This document shows positions 27,539 to 37,272 of a DNA stretch of 64,000 nucleotides, piece after piece. Below the pieces are notes generated by a model, which was not told the origin of the DNA, did no database searches, and worked only from the letters and a program-made list of their open reading frames with translations. A program made the translations under genes and the position numbers. The stretch's first letter is position 1, and each line of letters begins with the position of its first letter. Origin of the DNA: Kribbella capetownensis (lineage in GTDB: Bacteria; Actinomycetota; Actinomycetes; Propionibacteriales; Kribbellaceae). The stretch covers positions 1,240,001-1,304,000 of the forward strand of contig NZ_SJKD01000001.1 of assembly GCF_004331485.1 (NCBI RefSeq), in the 5' to 3' direction.

Positions 27539-28719
27539 TCAGGCCAGCGCGGCCCGGGCTTCGATGAAGGCGGCGATGGCGCGTTCGACATCCTCGGTGG
27601 AGTGCGCGGCGGACAACTGGACGCGGATGCGGGCCTTGCCGTGCGGTACGACGGGGTAGGAGAAACCGACCACGTAGATGCCGAGGTCGAGCAGCTTGTC
27701 GGCGAGGCGGCCGGCCTGCGCGGCGTTGCCGATCATCACCGGCGAGATCGGGTGCTCGCCGGGCAGTACGTCGAAGCCGGCCTCGGTCATCTTGGTGCGG
27801 AACAGGTTGGTGTTGGCGGCGAGCTTGTCGCGCAGAGTGCTCGAGCCGCCGATGAGTTCGAGCGCCCTGAGCGAGGCCGCGGTCACCGACGGCGCGAGGG
27901 AGTTCGAGAACAGGTACGGACGGGACCGCTGCCGGAGCAGTTCGACGATCTCGCGGCGGCCGGAGACGTAACCACCGGAAGCACCGCCCAGCGCCTTGCC
28001 CAGGGTGCCGGTGACGACGTCGACCCGGTCCTTCACGCCGAACAGGGACGGCGTACCCGCGCCGTCCGATCCGACGAAGCCGACCGCGTGCGAGTCGTCG
28101 ACCATCACCAGGGCGTCGTACCGCTCGGCCAGGTCGCAGATCTCGTCGAGGGGAGCGACGTACCCGTCCATGGAGAAGACGCCGTCGGTGGCGATCAGCC
28201 GGTAGCGGGCGTCGGCGGCGTCCTTGAGCTGGTCCTCCAGGTCGGACATGTCGCGGTTCTTGTACCGGTAGCGCTTGGCCTTGGACAGCCGGATGCCATC
28301 GATGATGCTCGCGTGGTTGAGCTCGTCGGAGATGACCGCGTCCTCGGCGCCGAGCAGGGTCTCGAACAGGCCGCCGTTCGCGTCGAAGCAGGAGCTGTAG
28401 AGGATCGTGTCCTCGGTGCCGAGGAAGGTGCTCAGGGCACCTTCCAGGTCCTTGTGGATCTGCTGCGTCCCACAGATGAACCGCACCGACGCCATCCCGA
28501 AGCCCCACTGGTCGAGCGCCGCGCGGGCCGCCGCGATCACCTCCGGGTGGTCGGCCAGGCCGAGGTAGTTGTTCGCGCAGAAGTTCAGTACCTCGTTGCC
28601 CGAGGCAACCGAGATCAGGGACTGCTGGGGTGAGGTGATCACCCGCTCGGACTTGTACAGCCCGGCATCCCGGATCTCGCCGATGGCCGCCGTCAGGTCG
28701 TCCCGCATCCGCCCGAACA

Positions 28720-28720
<1 letters not shown>
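27539..28720 (-). CDS. kbl: Glycine C-acetyltransferase (2-amino-3-ketobutyrate CoA ligase)
   Basis: A 393-residue PLP enzyme that cleaves 2-amino-3-oxobutyrate with CoA to glycine and acetyl-CoA, the second step of threonine breakdown. Alpha-oxoamine synthase motifs: [50 protein letters not shown], and [15 protein letters not shown] with the PLP lysine. Its ATG 28720 shares one base with the tdh stop (TGATG). The tdh-kbl gene order is the classical threonine dehydrogenase operon. Confidence 0.97.
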
Positions 28721-29769
<1,049 letters not shown>

Positions 29770-29876
29770 GCGCACCTCCACTGACGACGATCGTCCACAT
29801 CGTCGTCCCGGGCAACCACCGGCGTCCATCGACACGTCGTACACAGCCTGTGCAGTTCAACTGCATACTGTTCCGC

Positions 29877-30428
29877 ATGCGGGGGACGTTTCGGGGACTG
29901 GGGATTGTCCTGCTCGTGGCGGGGCTGGGGCTGCTCGGGTGGGTGGGCCGGCAGTACGCCGGAACCGGGGCGAAGCCCATGACCGAGGAGCCGATCGTGC
30001 TGGTGCGGATCCCGAAGTTCGGCCAGGACTGGGAGAAGCCTGTCGTGGAAGGGGTCGGCACCGACGACCTCGCGCGCGGCATCGGGCACTACCCGCACAC
30101 GCAGCTGCCCGGCCTGCCAGGGAACTTCGCGATCGCGGGACACCGGGTCGCGCACGGTTCGCCGTTCCGGAAACTGCTCGACCTGCGCAAGGGCGACCAG
30201 GTGATCGTCGAGACCACGGAGGCTGTCTATACCTACGAGTTGGACGGCTCGCCGCGCGACCTGACCGTGAAGCCGACCGACAACTGGGTACTCGACCCGG
30301 TGCCCGGCAAGCCCGGGGAGACCGCGACGAAGTCGACCATCACCCTGACCACCAGCCAGGACCTGTTCCGTTCCCCCGACCGCTCAGTCGCCTTCGGTCA
30401 CCTGGTTCGAGTGATGAAGAAAACGTGA
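29877..30428 (+). CDS. Class E-like sortase homologue lacking the catalytic cysteine
   Basis: 183 residues with one N-terminal membrane anchor (GLGIVLLVAGLGLLGWVG) and a sortase domain outside the membrane. The catalytic His (H89, FAIAGHRVAHG) and Arg (R169, SPDRSVAFGHL) are present. The active-site motif reads TLTTS, so the nucleophilic Cys of TLTTC is Ser160 (AGC). No other Cys lies in the domain. Normal class E sortases join surface proteins with an LAXTG-type signal to the wall. This one would be inactive or use another chemistry. The start at ATG 29877 follows a -10-like CATACT (29864-29869) by 7 bases. It lies just upstream of pyrE. Confidence 0.82.
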   Translation: MRGTFRGLGIVLLVAGLGLLGWVGRQYAGTGAKPMTEEPIVLVRIPKFGQDWEKPVVEGVGTDDLARGIGHYPHTQLPGLPGNFAIAGHRVAHGSPFRKLLDLRKGDQVIVETTEAVYTYELDGSPRDLTVKPTDNWVLDPVPGKPGETATKSTITLTTSQDLFRSPDRSVAFGHLVRVMKKT

Positions 30429-30456
30429 ACTGCCCCGTCATCTAAGCTCGACGCCT

Positions 30457-31002
30457 ATGAGCTACGACCGGGACGGACTGCTGGAGCAGGTGAAGTCGAA
30501 GGCCATCGTGCACGGCCGGGTGACGCTGGCGTCGGGGAAGGAAGCCGACTACTACGTCGACCTGCGCCGGATCACGCTGGACGCGACCGCCGCGCCGCTG
30601 ATCGGCCCGGCGATGCTCGAGCTGACCAAGGACCTCGACTACGACGCCGTCGGCGGACTGACCCTCGGCGCCGACCCGGTCGCGATGTCGATGCTGCACG
30701 CGGCCGCGCAGCAGGGCCGGACGCTGGACGCATTCGTCGTCCGGAAGGCCGAGAAGACGCACGGCCTGCAGCGCCGGATCGAGGGCCCGGAGGTGAAGGG
30801 CCGCCGGGTGCTCGCGGTCGAGGACACGTCCACCACCGGCGGTTCGGTGCTCACCGCGGTCGAGGCGTTGCGCGAGGCCGGTGCCGAGGTGGTCGCGGTC
30901 GCGGTGATCGTGGACCGCTCGACCGGCGCCAAGGAGAAGGTGGAGTCGGAGGGGCTGCCGTACCGGGCGGTGTTCGGTCTCGAGGACCTGGGCCTCGGCT
31001 GA
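30457..31002 (+). CDS. pyrE: Orotate phosphoribosyltransferase
   Basis: 181 residues. It makes orotidine 5'-monophosphate from orotate and PRPP in pyrimidine synthesis. Motifs: HGRVTLASGKEADYYVDLRRITL, GGLTLGADPVA, and the PRPP-binding RVLAVEDTSTTGGSVLTAVEALREAG. A TAAGCT (30443-30448) lies 8 bases before the ATG. The stop overlaps the next gene by one base. It belongs to the conserved dnaK-to-purA actinobacterial block. Confidence 0.97.
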   Translation: MSYDRDGLLEQVKSKAIVHGRVTLASGKEADYYVDLRRITLDATAAPLIGPAMLELTKDLDYDAVGGLTLGADPVAMSMLHAAAQQGRTLDAFVVRKAEKTHGLQRRIEGPEVKGRRVLAVEDTSTTGGSVLTAVEALREAGAEVVAVAVIVDRSTGAKEKVESEGLPYRAVFGLEDLGLG

Positions 31003-31718
31003 TGAACGTCAGCCCGGTTCTGCTGATCCTGGTCGCGCTGGTCGTCGCCGGCGGCATCTTCTACTTCAACTACCTGGCCGCGAAGAAGCGGCGCGAGCTG
31101 TTCGCCGGGTTCGCCGCCCAGCAGGGCTGGTCCTACCTGCCCGACAACAACGCGCTGGCCGGGCAGTGGTCGGGTACGCCGTTCCAGACCGGTGACCACT
31201 GGCGGGTCAAGAACGTGCTGTCCGGGGCGTACAACGGTCATCAGATGGTTGCCTTCGACTACAGCTACCAGACGCATTCCACCGACTCGAAGGGCCGTCG
31301 TACGACGACCACCCACAAGTTCGGCGTGGTCGTGGTGCAGTTGCCGGGCGCACTGCCGCACCTGGAGGTCACCCACGAGGGGATCTTCGGTGGCGTGGTG
31401 GCGAACGCGCTCGGGTTCCGCGACCTCCAGTTCGAGAGCGAGCAGTTCAACCGGGCGTTCCGGGTGAAGGCAGACGACGAGCGGTACGGGCACGCGGTGG
31501 TGACGCCACGGATGATGGAACTGCTGCTGGCCCGCGGCGAGATCGGCTGGCGGATCGAGGGCAACTCGCTGCTCGGCTGGGACAAGGGCGATCACAACCC
31601 GACCGAGGTGATGAACCGCCTCACGCTGCTGCAGCAGGTGCTCGAGCAGGTCCCGCCGTACGTCTGGCGCGACTATGCCGGCGTCGACCCTCGCGTACAG
31701 CCACCACCAAGCTACTGA
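31002..31718 (+). CDS. Hypothetical single-pass membrane protein
   Basis: 238 residues: an N-terminal transmembrane helix (VLLILVALVVAGGIFYFNYLAA), a basic KKRRELF stop-transfer segment, and a cytoplasmic beta-rich domain with WSYLPDNNALAGQWSGTPF, HQMVAFDYSYQT and HAVVTPRMMELLLARGEIGWRIEGN. This form is common among actinobacterial proteins of unknown function near pyrE and lemA (DUF3137-like). It overlaps pyrE by one base (TGATG), so it is probably co-translated with pyrE. Confidence 0.85.
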   Translation: MNVSPVLLILVALVVAGGIFYFNYLAAKKRRELFAGFAAQQGWSYLPDNNALAGQWSGTPFQTGDHWRVKNVLSGAYNGHQMVAFDYSYQTHSTDSKGRRTTTTHKFGVVVVQLPGALPHLEVTHEGIFGGVVANALGFRDLQFESEQFNRAFRVKADDERYGHAVVTPRMMELLLARGEIGWRIEGNSLLGWDKGDHNPTEVMNRLTLLQQVLEQVPPYVWRDYAGVDPRVQPPPSY

Positions 31719-31782
31719 CAGTACGGCGGACCCGAGGACCCGTAGAGTCGCACGCAGCATCACCGACACTCGGGAGCAGGGC

Positions 31783-32598
31783 ATGACCTTCGTCATCATC
31801 GCGGTCGTCGCGATCATCGTGATTCTGGGAATCGCGCTGATCGTCTCGTACAACCGCTTCGTCAAGCAGCGGAACCTGATCCAGGAGTCCTGGCGGCAGA
31901 TCGACGTCGAACTGCACCGCCGGTACGACCTGATCCCGAACCTGGTCGAGACCGTCCGGGCGTACGCCGCGCACGAGCGGCACGTCTTCGAGGAGGTCGC
32001 CCGGCTGCGGACCCAGGCGGTGAACGTGCAGGGCGCGCCGCCGGAGCAGCGGGCCGCGGCCGAGGGCGAGCTGTCCGGTGCGCTGCGTCAGATGATGATC
32101 TCGGTCGAGGCGTACCCGCAGCTGCAGTCGAACCAGAACTTCCTGAACCTGCAGCGGGAGCTGACCGACACCGAGGACCGGATCGCGGCCGGCCGGCGGT
32201 TCTTCAACGCGAACGTCGGCGACTACAACACCCGGGTCGAGGCGTTCCCGTCGAACCTGATCGCGAACGGCTTCAAGTTCGAGAAGGCCGGGTACTTCGA
32301 GGTCCGCGACGAGCAGGTGCGGTCGGTGCCGCAGGTGTCGTTCGGCACGATCGGCTCGGTCGCCGGTGAGCAGGCGCCGCCGCAGATGCAGGCCGGGCCA
32401 CAGTCGTCGGGCCAGATCCAGCCGGAGATTCCGGGTGAGCAGGGCAACTATCAGGGCCAGCCGCAGATGCCTGGCTACCAGCAGCCGGGCCAGCCGCCGC
32501 ATCAGGGCCAGCCTCAGGCGCAGCCACCGGTGGGCGGCCCGCCTGCGGGTTCCCCCAGCCCGCAGGACGGACAGCCGCCGTTCACCGGTGGCCACTAG
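31783..32598 (+). CDS. lemA: LemA family membrane protein with extended Gln/Pro tail
   Basis: 271 residues: a transmembrane helix (VIIAVVAIIVILGIALIVSY), then the LemA helical bundle (NRFVKQRNLIQESWRQIDVELHRRYDLIPNLVETVRAYAAHE; ISVEAYPQLQSNQNFLNLQRELTDTEDRI; FFNANVGDYNTRVEAFPSN). LemA proteins are usually about 190 residues; here about 75 extra residues rich in Gln, Pro and Gly (PQMPGYQQPGQPPHQGQPQ) follow. The start at ATG 31783 has GGGAGCAGG upstream. The function of LemA is not firmly known; it is often a membrane-associated partner of TPM-domain or protease proteins. Confidence 0.93.
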   Translation: MTFVIIAVVAIIVILGIALIVSYNRFVKQRNLIQESWRQIDVELHRRYDLIPNLVETVRAYAAHERHVFEEVARLRTQAVNVQGAPPEQRAAAEGELSGALRQMMISVEAYPQLQSNQNFLNLQRELTDTEDRIAAGRRFFNANVGDYNTRVEAFPSNLIANGFKFEKAGYFEVRDEQVRSVPQVSFGTIGSVAGEQAPPQMQAGPQSSGQIQPEIPGEQGNYQGQPQMPGYQQPGQPPHQGQPQAQPPVGGPPAGSPSPQDGQPPFTGGH

Positions 32599-32652
32599 GC
32601 ACCGGTTCCCCGTAGTCCAGGACCCCCGAACCAGGACTCCCTACCAGTGCCA

Positions 32653-32692
32653 GACCCGGGTGCGACGGCGGTCAAGTCGCCACTCCCGGGTC
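32653..32692 (+). terminator. Candidate terminator after lemA
   Basis: GACCCGGG (32653-32660) pairs with CCCGGGTC (32685-32692); inside, GCGAC (32662-32666) pairs with GTCGC (32676-32680). It lies about 55 bases after the lemA stop and has no T tail. The rest of the 216-base gap to the SARP gene shows no clear signal apart from weak promoter-like sequence. Confidence 0.5.
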
Positions 32693-32814
32693 CTGCCTCC
32701 CCCCGGTACCTGAGTCAACTGTGACCGACTGAGATACATCCGGCGTACATCGGCCTTCACGCCGGGCACGGGGGATGACACCATAGGTCGGTTCATCACG
32801 GAGAGGGCACAGCA

Positions 32815-35790
32815 GTGGACAGTCTGAGGTACGCAATCCTCGGACCCCTGCGCCTTGTTCACGTCCAGGGCCAGCCGCTGCGCGCAGCCAAGCCGCGGCA
32901 GTTGCTGGCAACGTTGCTTCTGCACCCCAATCGGTTCGTCTCGACCGATCTGATCGCCGACGCGCTCTGGGAGAACAGCCCGCCGCGGTCGGCCGTCGCG
33001 AACATCCGGACGTATGTCCGGGCACTCCGCGGTGTCCTGCAGGAGGCCGGGTTGCCGGCGCCGATCGACACCTCGGCCGCGGGGTACAGCATCGAGGTCG
33101 GTGTCGATGAACTCGACGCGAGCCTGTTCGAGACGCTGCTCGCGGAAGGCGGTCACCTCCGCGATGCCGGCGACAGTCGCCACGCCATGCAGGTGCTGTC
33201 CCGGGCGTACTCACTCTGGCGCGGACGCCCACTCGAGGGTCTGCCGATTCCGGCGGCCTGGGAGGGCTCGATCGCCCGCCTCGAAGCACAGCATCGCGGG
33301 CTGGTGGACACCCTGCTCGACCTGCGACTGGAGCACGGCGACGCGAGTGGCGCGGCCGTCCTGCTCAGCGCGCGTCTCACCGAGGACCCATACGACGAGC
33401 AGCTGTGGCGGCGGCTCGTCGACGCGCTCCTGGCCGCCGGCCGTGTCGGTGAAGCGCGGGCGGCGTACGGCAAGGCGGTCCAGACTCTGGCCGACGAGCT
33501 CGACATCAAGCCGGGCCCGGAGCTCGAAGCCGCCGGCGCTCGCGCCGAGAACGGCCGCTCTGCCAACTGGCCAAACCCGGGCATCCCCTCGGTCCGTACG
33601 GCGGAACCCGAGGCCGTACAGCCGGGTCCGATGGCGGCGCCCGAGCTGACCGATCCGCAGCGGCCACCGAGCCAGTTGCCGCTCGACCTGGCCGACTTCA
33701 GCGGCCGGGAGGAGCACCTGGACCAGCTGCGCGATCTGGTCTGCGGTCGTGATCCGGTGCGTCCGCCGATCGCCGTCATCTCCGGAGCGCCCGGGACCGG
33801 CAAGACCTCCCTGGCCGTCCGGCTGGGTCATCTGGTCCGGGATTCGTTCCCGGACGGGCAGATCTATCTGGACATGCACGGCGCGACGCAGCCGCGTGAT
33901 CCGGCCGGAGCACTCACCGACGTACTGCTCAGCCTCAACCTGCCCGACTTCGCGATCCCGGCCGACCCGGAGCGCCGGTCAGCGATGCTGCGATCCGAGC
34001 TGGCCAGCCGCCGGGTGCTCATCATCCTCGACGACGTCGCGACCGCCGGCCAGGTGACTCCGCTGATGCCGGGGACCGGTGCGTCCGCGGTGGTCGTCAC
34101 CAGCCGGAACCGGCTGATGGATCTGGCCGGCGCGGACAGCCTGCCGCTCGACACCTTCGACGACGGCGAGGCGGCGGAGTTGCTCGAGCTGGTCGCCGGT
34201 GCCGGCCGGGTCGACCGTACGTCGACTGCCGCCGAGGAGATTCTGACCGCCTGCGGGAACCTGCCGCTGGCGATCCGGATCGTCGGCAGCCGGTTGGCGC
34301 AGCGGCCGGACCTGAGTCTGCGTGAGCTCGCCCGGCGGCTCGGTGACGAGACCTCGCGCCTTGATGAGCTGAGCATCGGTGAGCTCGCCGTCCGCACCAG
34401 CGCCGACCTCAGCTACGACGCACTCAGTCCGGAGGAGGCCCGGCTGTACCGCCTGATCGGTCACTTCGCCGTCGGCGTCTTCTCTGCTCGCGCGTTGGAG
34501 GCGGTGGCCTCGCCGGCGTCGGTCCGCCGCAGCCTGGACCGCCTGATCGAGGTCAACCTGGTCCGGATCAGCTCGGTCGACCACCGCGGTACGGCGCGCT
34601 ACCGGGTCCACGACCTGCTCCGGCTGCACGCGATCGGCGTCGGCGACGAGGAGCAGAAGGCGCAGGCGGTCCGGGATGTCGAAACTGTGCTCGACGCGAT
34701 CCTGAACAAGATCCGCCGGGCCAACGCCGCCTTGAACTTCGAGTACTTCGGTGTCCTCGAGCACTACGGCCCGCTGGACGCGCCCGATCCCGCGCCGTTC
34801 ACCGAGACCGACGCGATCGCGTGGTTCGACAGCGAGCGCAGTACGTTCGTGCCCTCGATCCGTGCGGCCGCGCAGAACGGTCTGCACGACTACGCCTGGC
34901 GGATCGCCTGCGCGTGGGCGCCGTACCTGGACATGCGGGCCGGGTTCGACGACTGGCACGGGTCGCACCATCAGGGCCTGATGAGCGCCGTCTCCTGTGG
35001 GGATCGCCGCGGTGAGGCGATCATGCACCGCAACCTCGGCCAGCTCGCGCTGTACCAGGACGACTGGGACACCGCCTGGCACCATCTGGAGGAGGCTGCA
35101 CGCGTGTTCGGCGGGATCGGGGACCGGCTCGGGACCGGCGTCACCGCGGTCGGGATGGGCACCTGGCTGCGCGAACGCGGCCGGCGCGACGACGCCTTGG
35201 TGCAGTACGAGGCCGCGATCGAGGCGTTTCTCGAGGCCGGTAACGCGAACGGCGAGGCCCTGGCGCGGACCGCGGCCGCCAACATGTGGCTGCACCGCGA
35301 CGACACCGACACCGCCGGCCGCTATCTCGCCCAGGCGTTCCTGCTCGCAGTACGGCGGGTGGACAGCCACCGCGAGGCCAAGGTACGGCGACGGATCGCG
35401 GCGCTCCGGGTGCAACAGGGGCGGTCCGAGCAGGCCGTGCGTCAGTTGCGGCGTGCGCTGGAGATCTTCAACGGCATGGGTGACGACCACTGTGCGGCGT
35501 ACACGCGGTCCGAGCTCGGTAGGGCGTTGGTGGCGCGCGGTGAGGTGGCGGCGGCGCGGAAGATGCTGCTGGATGCGATGGATATCGGACACCGGCTGGG
35601 TGATCGCAGCGTCGAGGGTCAGGCCGCACAGCAACTCGGCCAGCTGTATGTGTCCACGGGCAATCTCGACTCGGCCCGCCGTACGCTCGACCGCGCCGCG
35701 CGCGTGTGGCAGCAGGCCGGAAACGACGAGCAGGCGGCCGAATGCCGTCGCGAACTGGCTGCTTTCGACACCGGAGTAGCCGCCGGCTGA
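32815..35790 (+). CDS. AfsR/SARP family STAND regulator (wHTH-BTAD-NB-ARC-TPR)
   Basis: 991 residues in the AfsR/DnrI-type plan: an OmpR-like winged helix (about 1-95), a BTAD helical domain (about 95-240; WEGSIARLEAQHRGLVDTLLDLRL), a Pro-rich linker, and an NB-ARC ATPase with Walker A SGAPGTGKTS (323-332), Walker B I403-D407 (RVLIILDD), NLPLAI (L483-P484) and VHD (598-600, like MHD). TPR-like repeats run from about 700 to the end. Such proteins bind DNA when ATP is bound and turn on secondary-metabolism or other operons. The start is GTG 32815. The genes downstream, two Nudix paralogues, are likely targets. Confidence 0.92.
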   Translation: MDSLRYAILGPLRLVHVQGQPLRAAKPRQLLATLLLHPNRFVSTDLIADALWENSPPRSAVANIRTYVRALRGVLQEAGLPAPIDTSAAGYSIEVGVDELDASLFETLLAEGGHLRDAGDSRHAMQVLSRAYSLWRGRPLEGLPIPAAWEGSIARLEAQHRGLVDTLLDLRLEHGDASGAAVLLSARLTEDPYDEQLWRRLVDALLAAGRVGEARAAYGKAVQTLADELDIKPGPELEAAGARAENGRSANWPNPGIPSVRTAEPEAVQPGPMAAPELTDPQRPPSQLPLDLADFSGREEHLDQLRDLVCGRDPVRPPIAVISGAPGTGKTSLAVRLGHLVRDSFPDGQIYLDMHGATQPRDPAGALTDVLLSLNLPDFAIPADPERRSAMLRSELASRRVLIILDDVATAGQVTPLMPGTGASAVVVTSRNRLMDLAGADSLPLDTFDDGEAAELLELVAGAGRVDRTSTAAEEILTACGNLPLAIRIVGSRLAQRPDLSLRELARRLGDETSRLDELSIGELAVRTSADLSYDALSPEEARLYRLIGHFAVGVFSARALEAVASPASVRRSLDRLIEVNLVRISSVDHRGTARYRVHDLLRLHAIGVGDEEQKAQAVRDVETVLDAILNKIRRANAALNFEYFGVLEHYGPLDAPDPAPFTETDAIAWFDSERSTFVPSIRAAAQNGLHDYAWRIACAWAPYLDMRAGFDDWHGSHHQGLMSAVSCGDRRGEAIMHRNLGQLALYQDDWDTAWHHLEEAARVFGGIGDRLGTGVTAVGMGTWLRERGRRDDALVQYEAAIEAFLEAGNANGEALARTAAANMWLHRDDTDTAGRYLAQAFLLAVRRVDSHREAKVRRRIAALRVQQGRSEQAVRQLRRALEIFNGMGDDHCAAYTRSELGRALVARGEVAAARKMLLDAMDIGHRLGDRSVEGQAAQQLGQLYVSTGNLDSARRTLDRAARVWQQAGNDEQAAECRRELAAFDTGVAAG

Positions 35791-35893
35791 ATGTACGGCG
35801 GCTGTATCCGGCTTGGGCAGACTCACTGGCACACGACGGCACAGGCCGGCGGGGAATCGGGGGATGGAACCTATGGCCTGGGGGGAGGCAGTT

Positions 35894-36283
35894 GTGGAGC
35901 GCCGGAACGTCCCGCGGGTGGCGAACCCGCGGGACACCGAGGCGGCGCTGAACTGGCAGCTGGAACGGGTGGGATCGACGGCGTGGCAGGACTGGACGCT
36001 GAAGTTCCAGCGGATGGCCTTCGGCTATGCGCACGACAGCGGCTGGCAGGATTCGGCCGACGCGGTGCGGTGGCTCGACCACCATGCCCTTCTGCACGAG
36101 GGGACGGCGCCACGGGGGGCGCTGGTCTGGTACCAGGCGGTTGACCGGATCCGGGTTGCCTGCGCGGTCGGCTCCGGTCAGGTGGTCGGTCCGCTGCCCG
36201 CAGGGTCGGTGGAGGTCGCTACGCTCAGCGACTTGAGCACCGACTGGGTATGGTCGGACCCGCACTTCCCGTTCGCCCACTGA
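35894..36283 (+). CDS. Hypothetical protein, possible inactive papain-like (C40/CHAP-like) fold
   Basis: 129 residues starting at GTG 35894, which follows GGGGGAGG with 5 bases between (start decided by the RBS; ATG 35864 or 35873 would be alternatives). The text WQDWTLKFQRMAFGYAHDSGWQDSADAVRWLDHHALLHEGTAPRGALVWYQ followed by RIRVACAVGSGQVV resembles small actinobacterial C40/CHAP-type proteins (CLAFVR...SA..AW...H.....PRG.PVFW...GHVALS.G.G). The expected catalytic Cys and the His of GHVA are replaced (T/L and R). This is a recollection-level fold match only. It precedes the Nudix pair. Confidence 0.7.
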   Translation: MERRNVPRVANPRDTEAALNWQLERVGSTAWQDWTLKFQRMAFGYAHDSGWQDSADAVRWLDHHALLHEGTAPRGALVWYQAVDRIRVACAVGSGQVVGPLPAGSVEVATLSDLSTDWVWSDPHFPFAH

Positions 36284-37212
36284 GGAGTAGTCCGATCGAC
36301 CAACCAGTCACCGTCGAGGGTGACTGGCGCGTGGTGCGATGTGCCCAGGGGACCGTTGTCACCAGCCCAGCGATCGATCGCAGCCTGGACAGGCCCGTCG
36401 TCCTTGCTGAGCAGCCGTACGTCCTGCCGCCAGATCTGGCCGCGATCCAGCCCGAGGTCCTCGCGCTGGACCGATCGGTCCCGGGTGCGCAGTCGTTCAA
36501 CGGCCTGAACGCCGGTCTCAGCGACGACCTCGATCCGGCCGGCGGTGACGCTCGCCTCCAGCCGGTTCGGTACTTCGACACGATGGCGTCCACCTACCTC
36601 GCCGGTGAGCAGTGGCGGACCGGCACACTGGCCGGAGTCAGCGCCGACATCACGCATCACCTCTTCACCGCTGACGGCCGGCTGGTCCCCCTGAGCAAGA
36701 ACGACCTCAGCAACCAGATCGGCGTCTCAACAGTGGCTCTCACCTTGGACGGCTGGATGCTCCTGCTCCACCAGGGCCTCGGCTCCCGATCGTCACCCGG
36801 TCTGATCGCCCCCAGCGGCTCCGGAAGCCTGGAACCGAAGGACATCATCGGCAAGACCCGCCTCCCCGAGGCAGTCTCCACCGGCATGGAACGCGAACTC
36901 CGCGAGGAACTGGGCCTCCTCACTCCCGCCATGCGCAGGATTCCCCTCGAAACCACCGTCCTCGGCTTCGCCCGCTGGCTCGACAAAGGCGCGAAACCCG
37001 AGTTCTACGGCACCACCCGCATCCACGCCGAGATGGCGGACATCGACCTGAGCATCCACGAGTCCGAGCTCGAGTACGTCGGCCGGCACGAACCCATCCC
37101 TCCCGCAACTGTCGCCCGCCTCCGCGCCGGCGAGGCGTTCAGCACCCTCGGCCGTGGAGCCCTCTCGGTCCCCTTGGAAATGTGCTTGAACCGTGTGTTC
37201 GTCAATCATTGA
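36250..37212 (+). CDS. Nudix hydrolase-like protein with unusual N-terminal domain, copy 1
   Basis: 320 residues. The canonical Nudix box G-x5-E-x7-REUxEExGU is complete at residues 201-223 (GKTRLPEAVSTGMERELRE, then ELGL). An N-terminal domain of about 180 residues with DRSLDRPVVLAEQPYVLPPDLAA, LQPVRYFDTMASTYLAG and IGVSTVALTLDG precedes it and does not match a family I recognise. Start is uncertain: ATG 36250 overlaps the previous gene by 34 bases and has no good RBS, while GAGGAG at 36282-36287 lies 7 bases before an in-frame ATC (36295). The next gene is a paralogue. The substrate is unknown. Confidence 0.85.
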   Translation: MVGPALPVRPLRSSPIDQPVTVEGDWRVVRCAQGTVVTSPAIDRSLDRPVVLAEQPYVLPPDLAAIQPEVLALDRSVPGAQSFNGLNAGLSDDLDPAGGDARLQPVRYFDTMASTYLAGEQWRTGTLAGVSADITHHLFTADGRLVPLSKNDLSNQIGVSTVALTLDGWMLLLHQGLGSRSSPGLIAPSGSGSLEPKDIIGKTRLPEAVSTGMERELREELGLLTPAMRRIPLETTVLGFARWLDKGAKPEFYGTTRIHAEMADIDLSIHESELEYVGRHEPIPPATVARLRAGEAFSTLGRGALSVPLEMCLNRVFVNH

Positions 37213-37272
37213 CGAACACACGGACCGTAACGGTGCTCTGGCGGCCGCGATAAGTCGGCTGAGGGGGAACTG

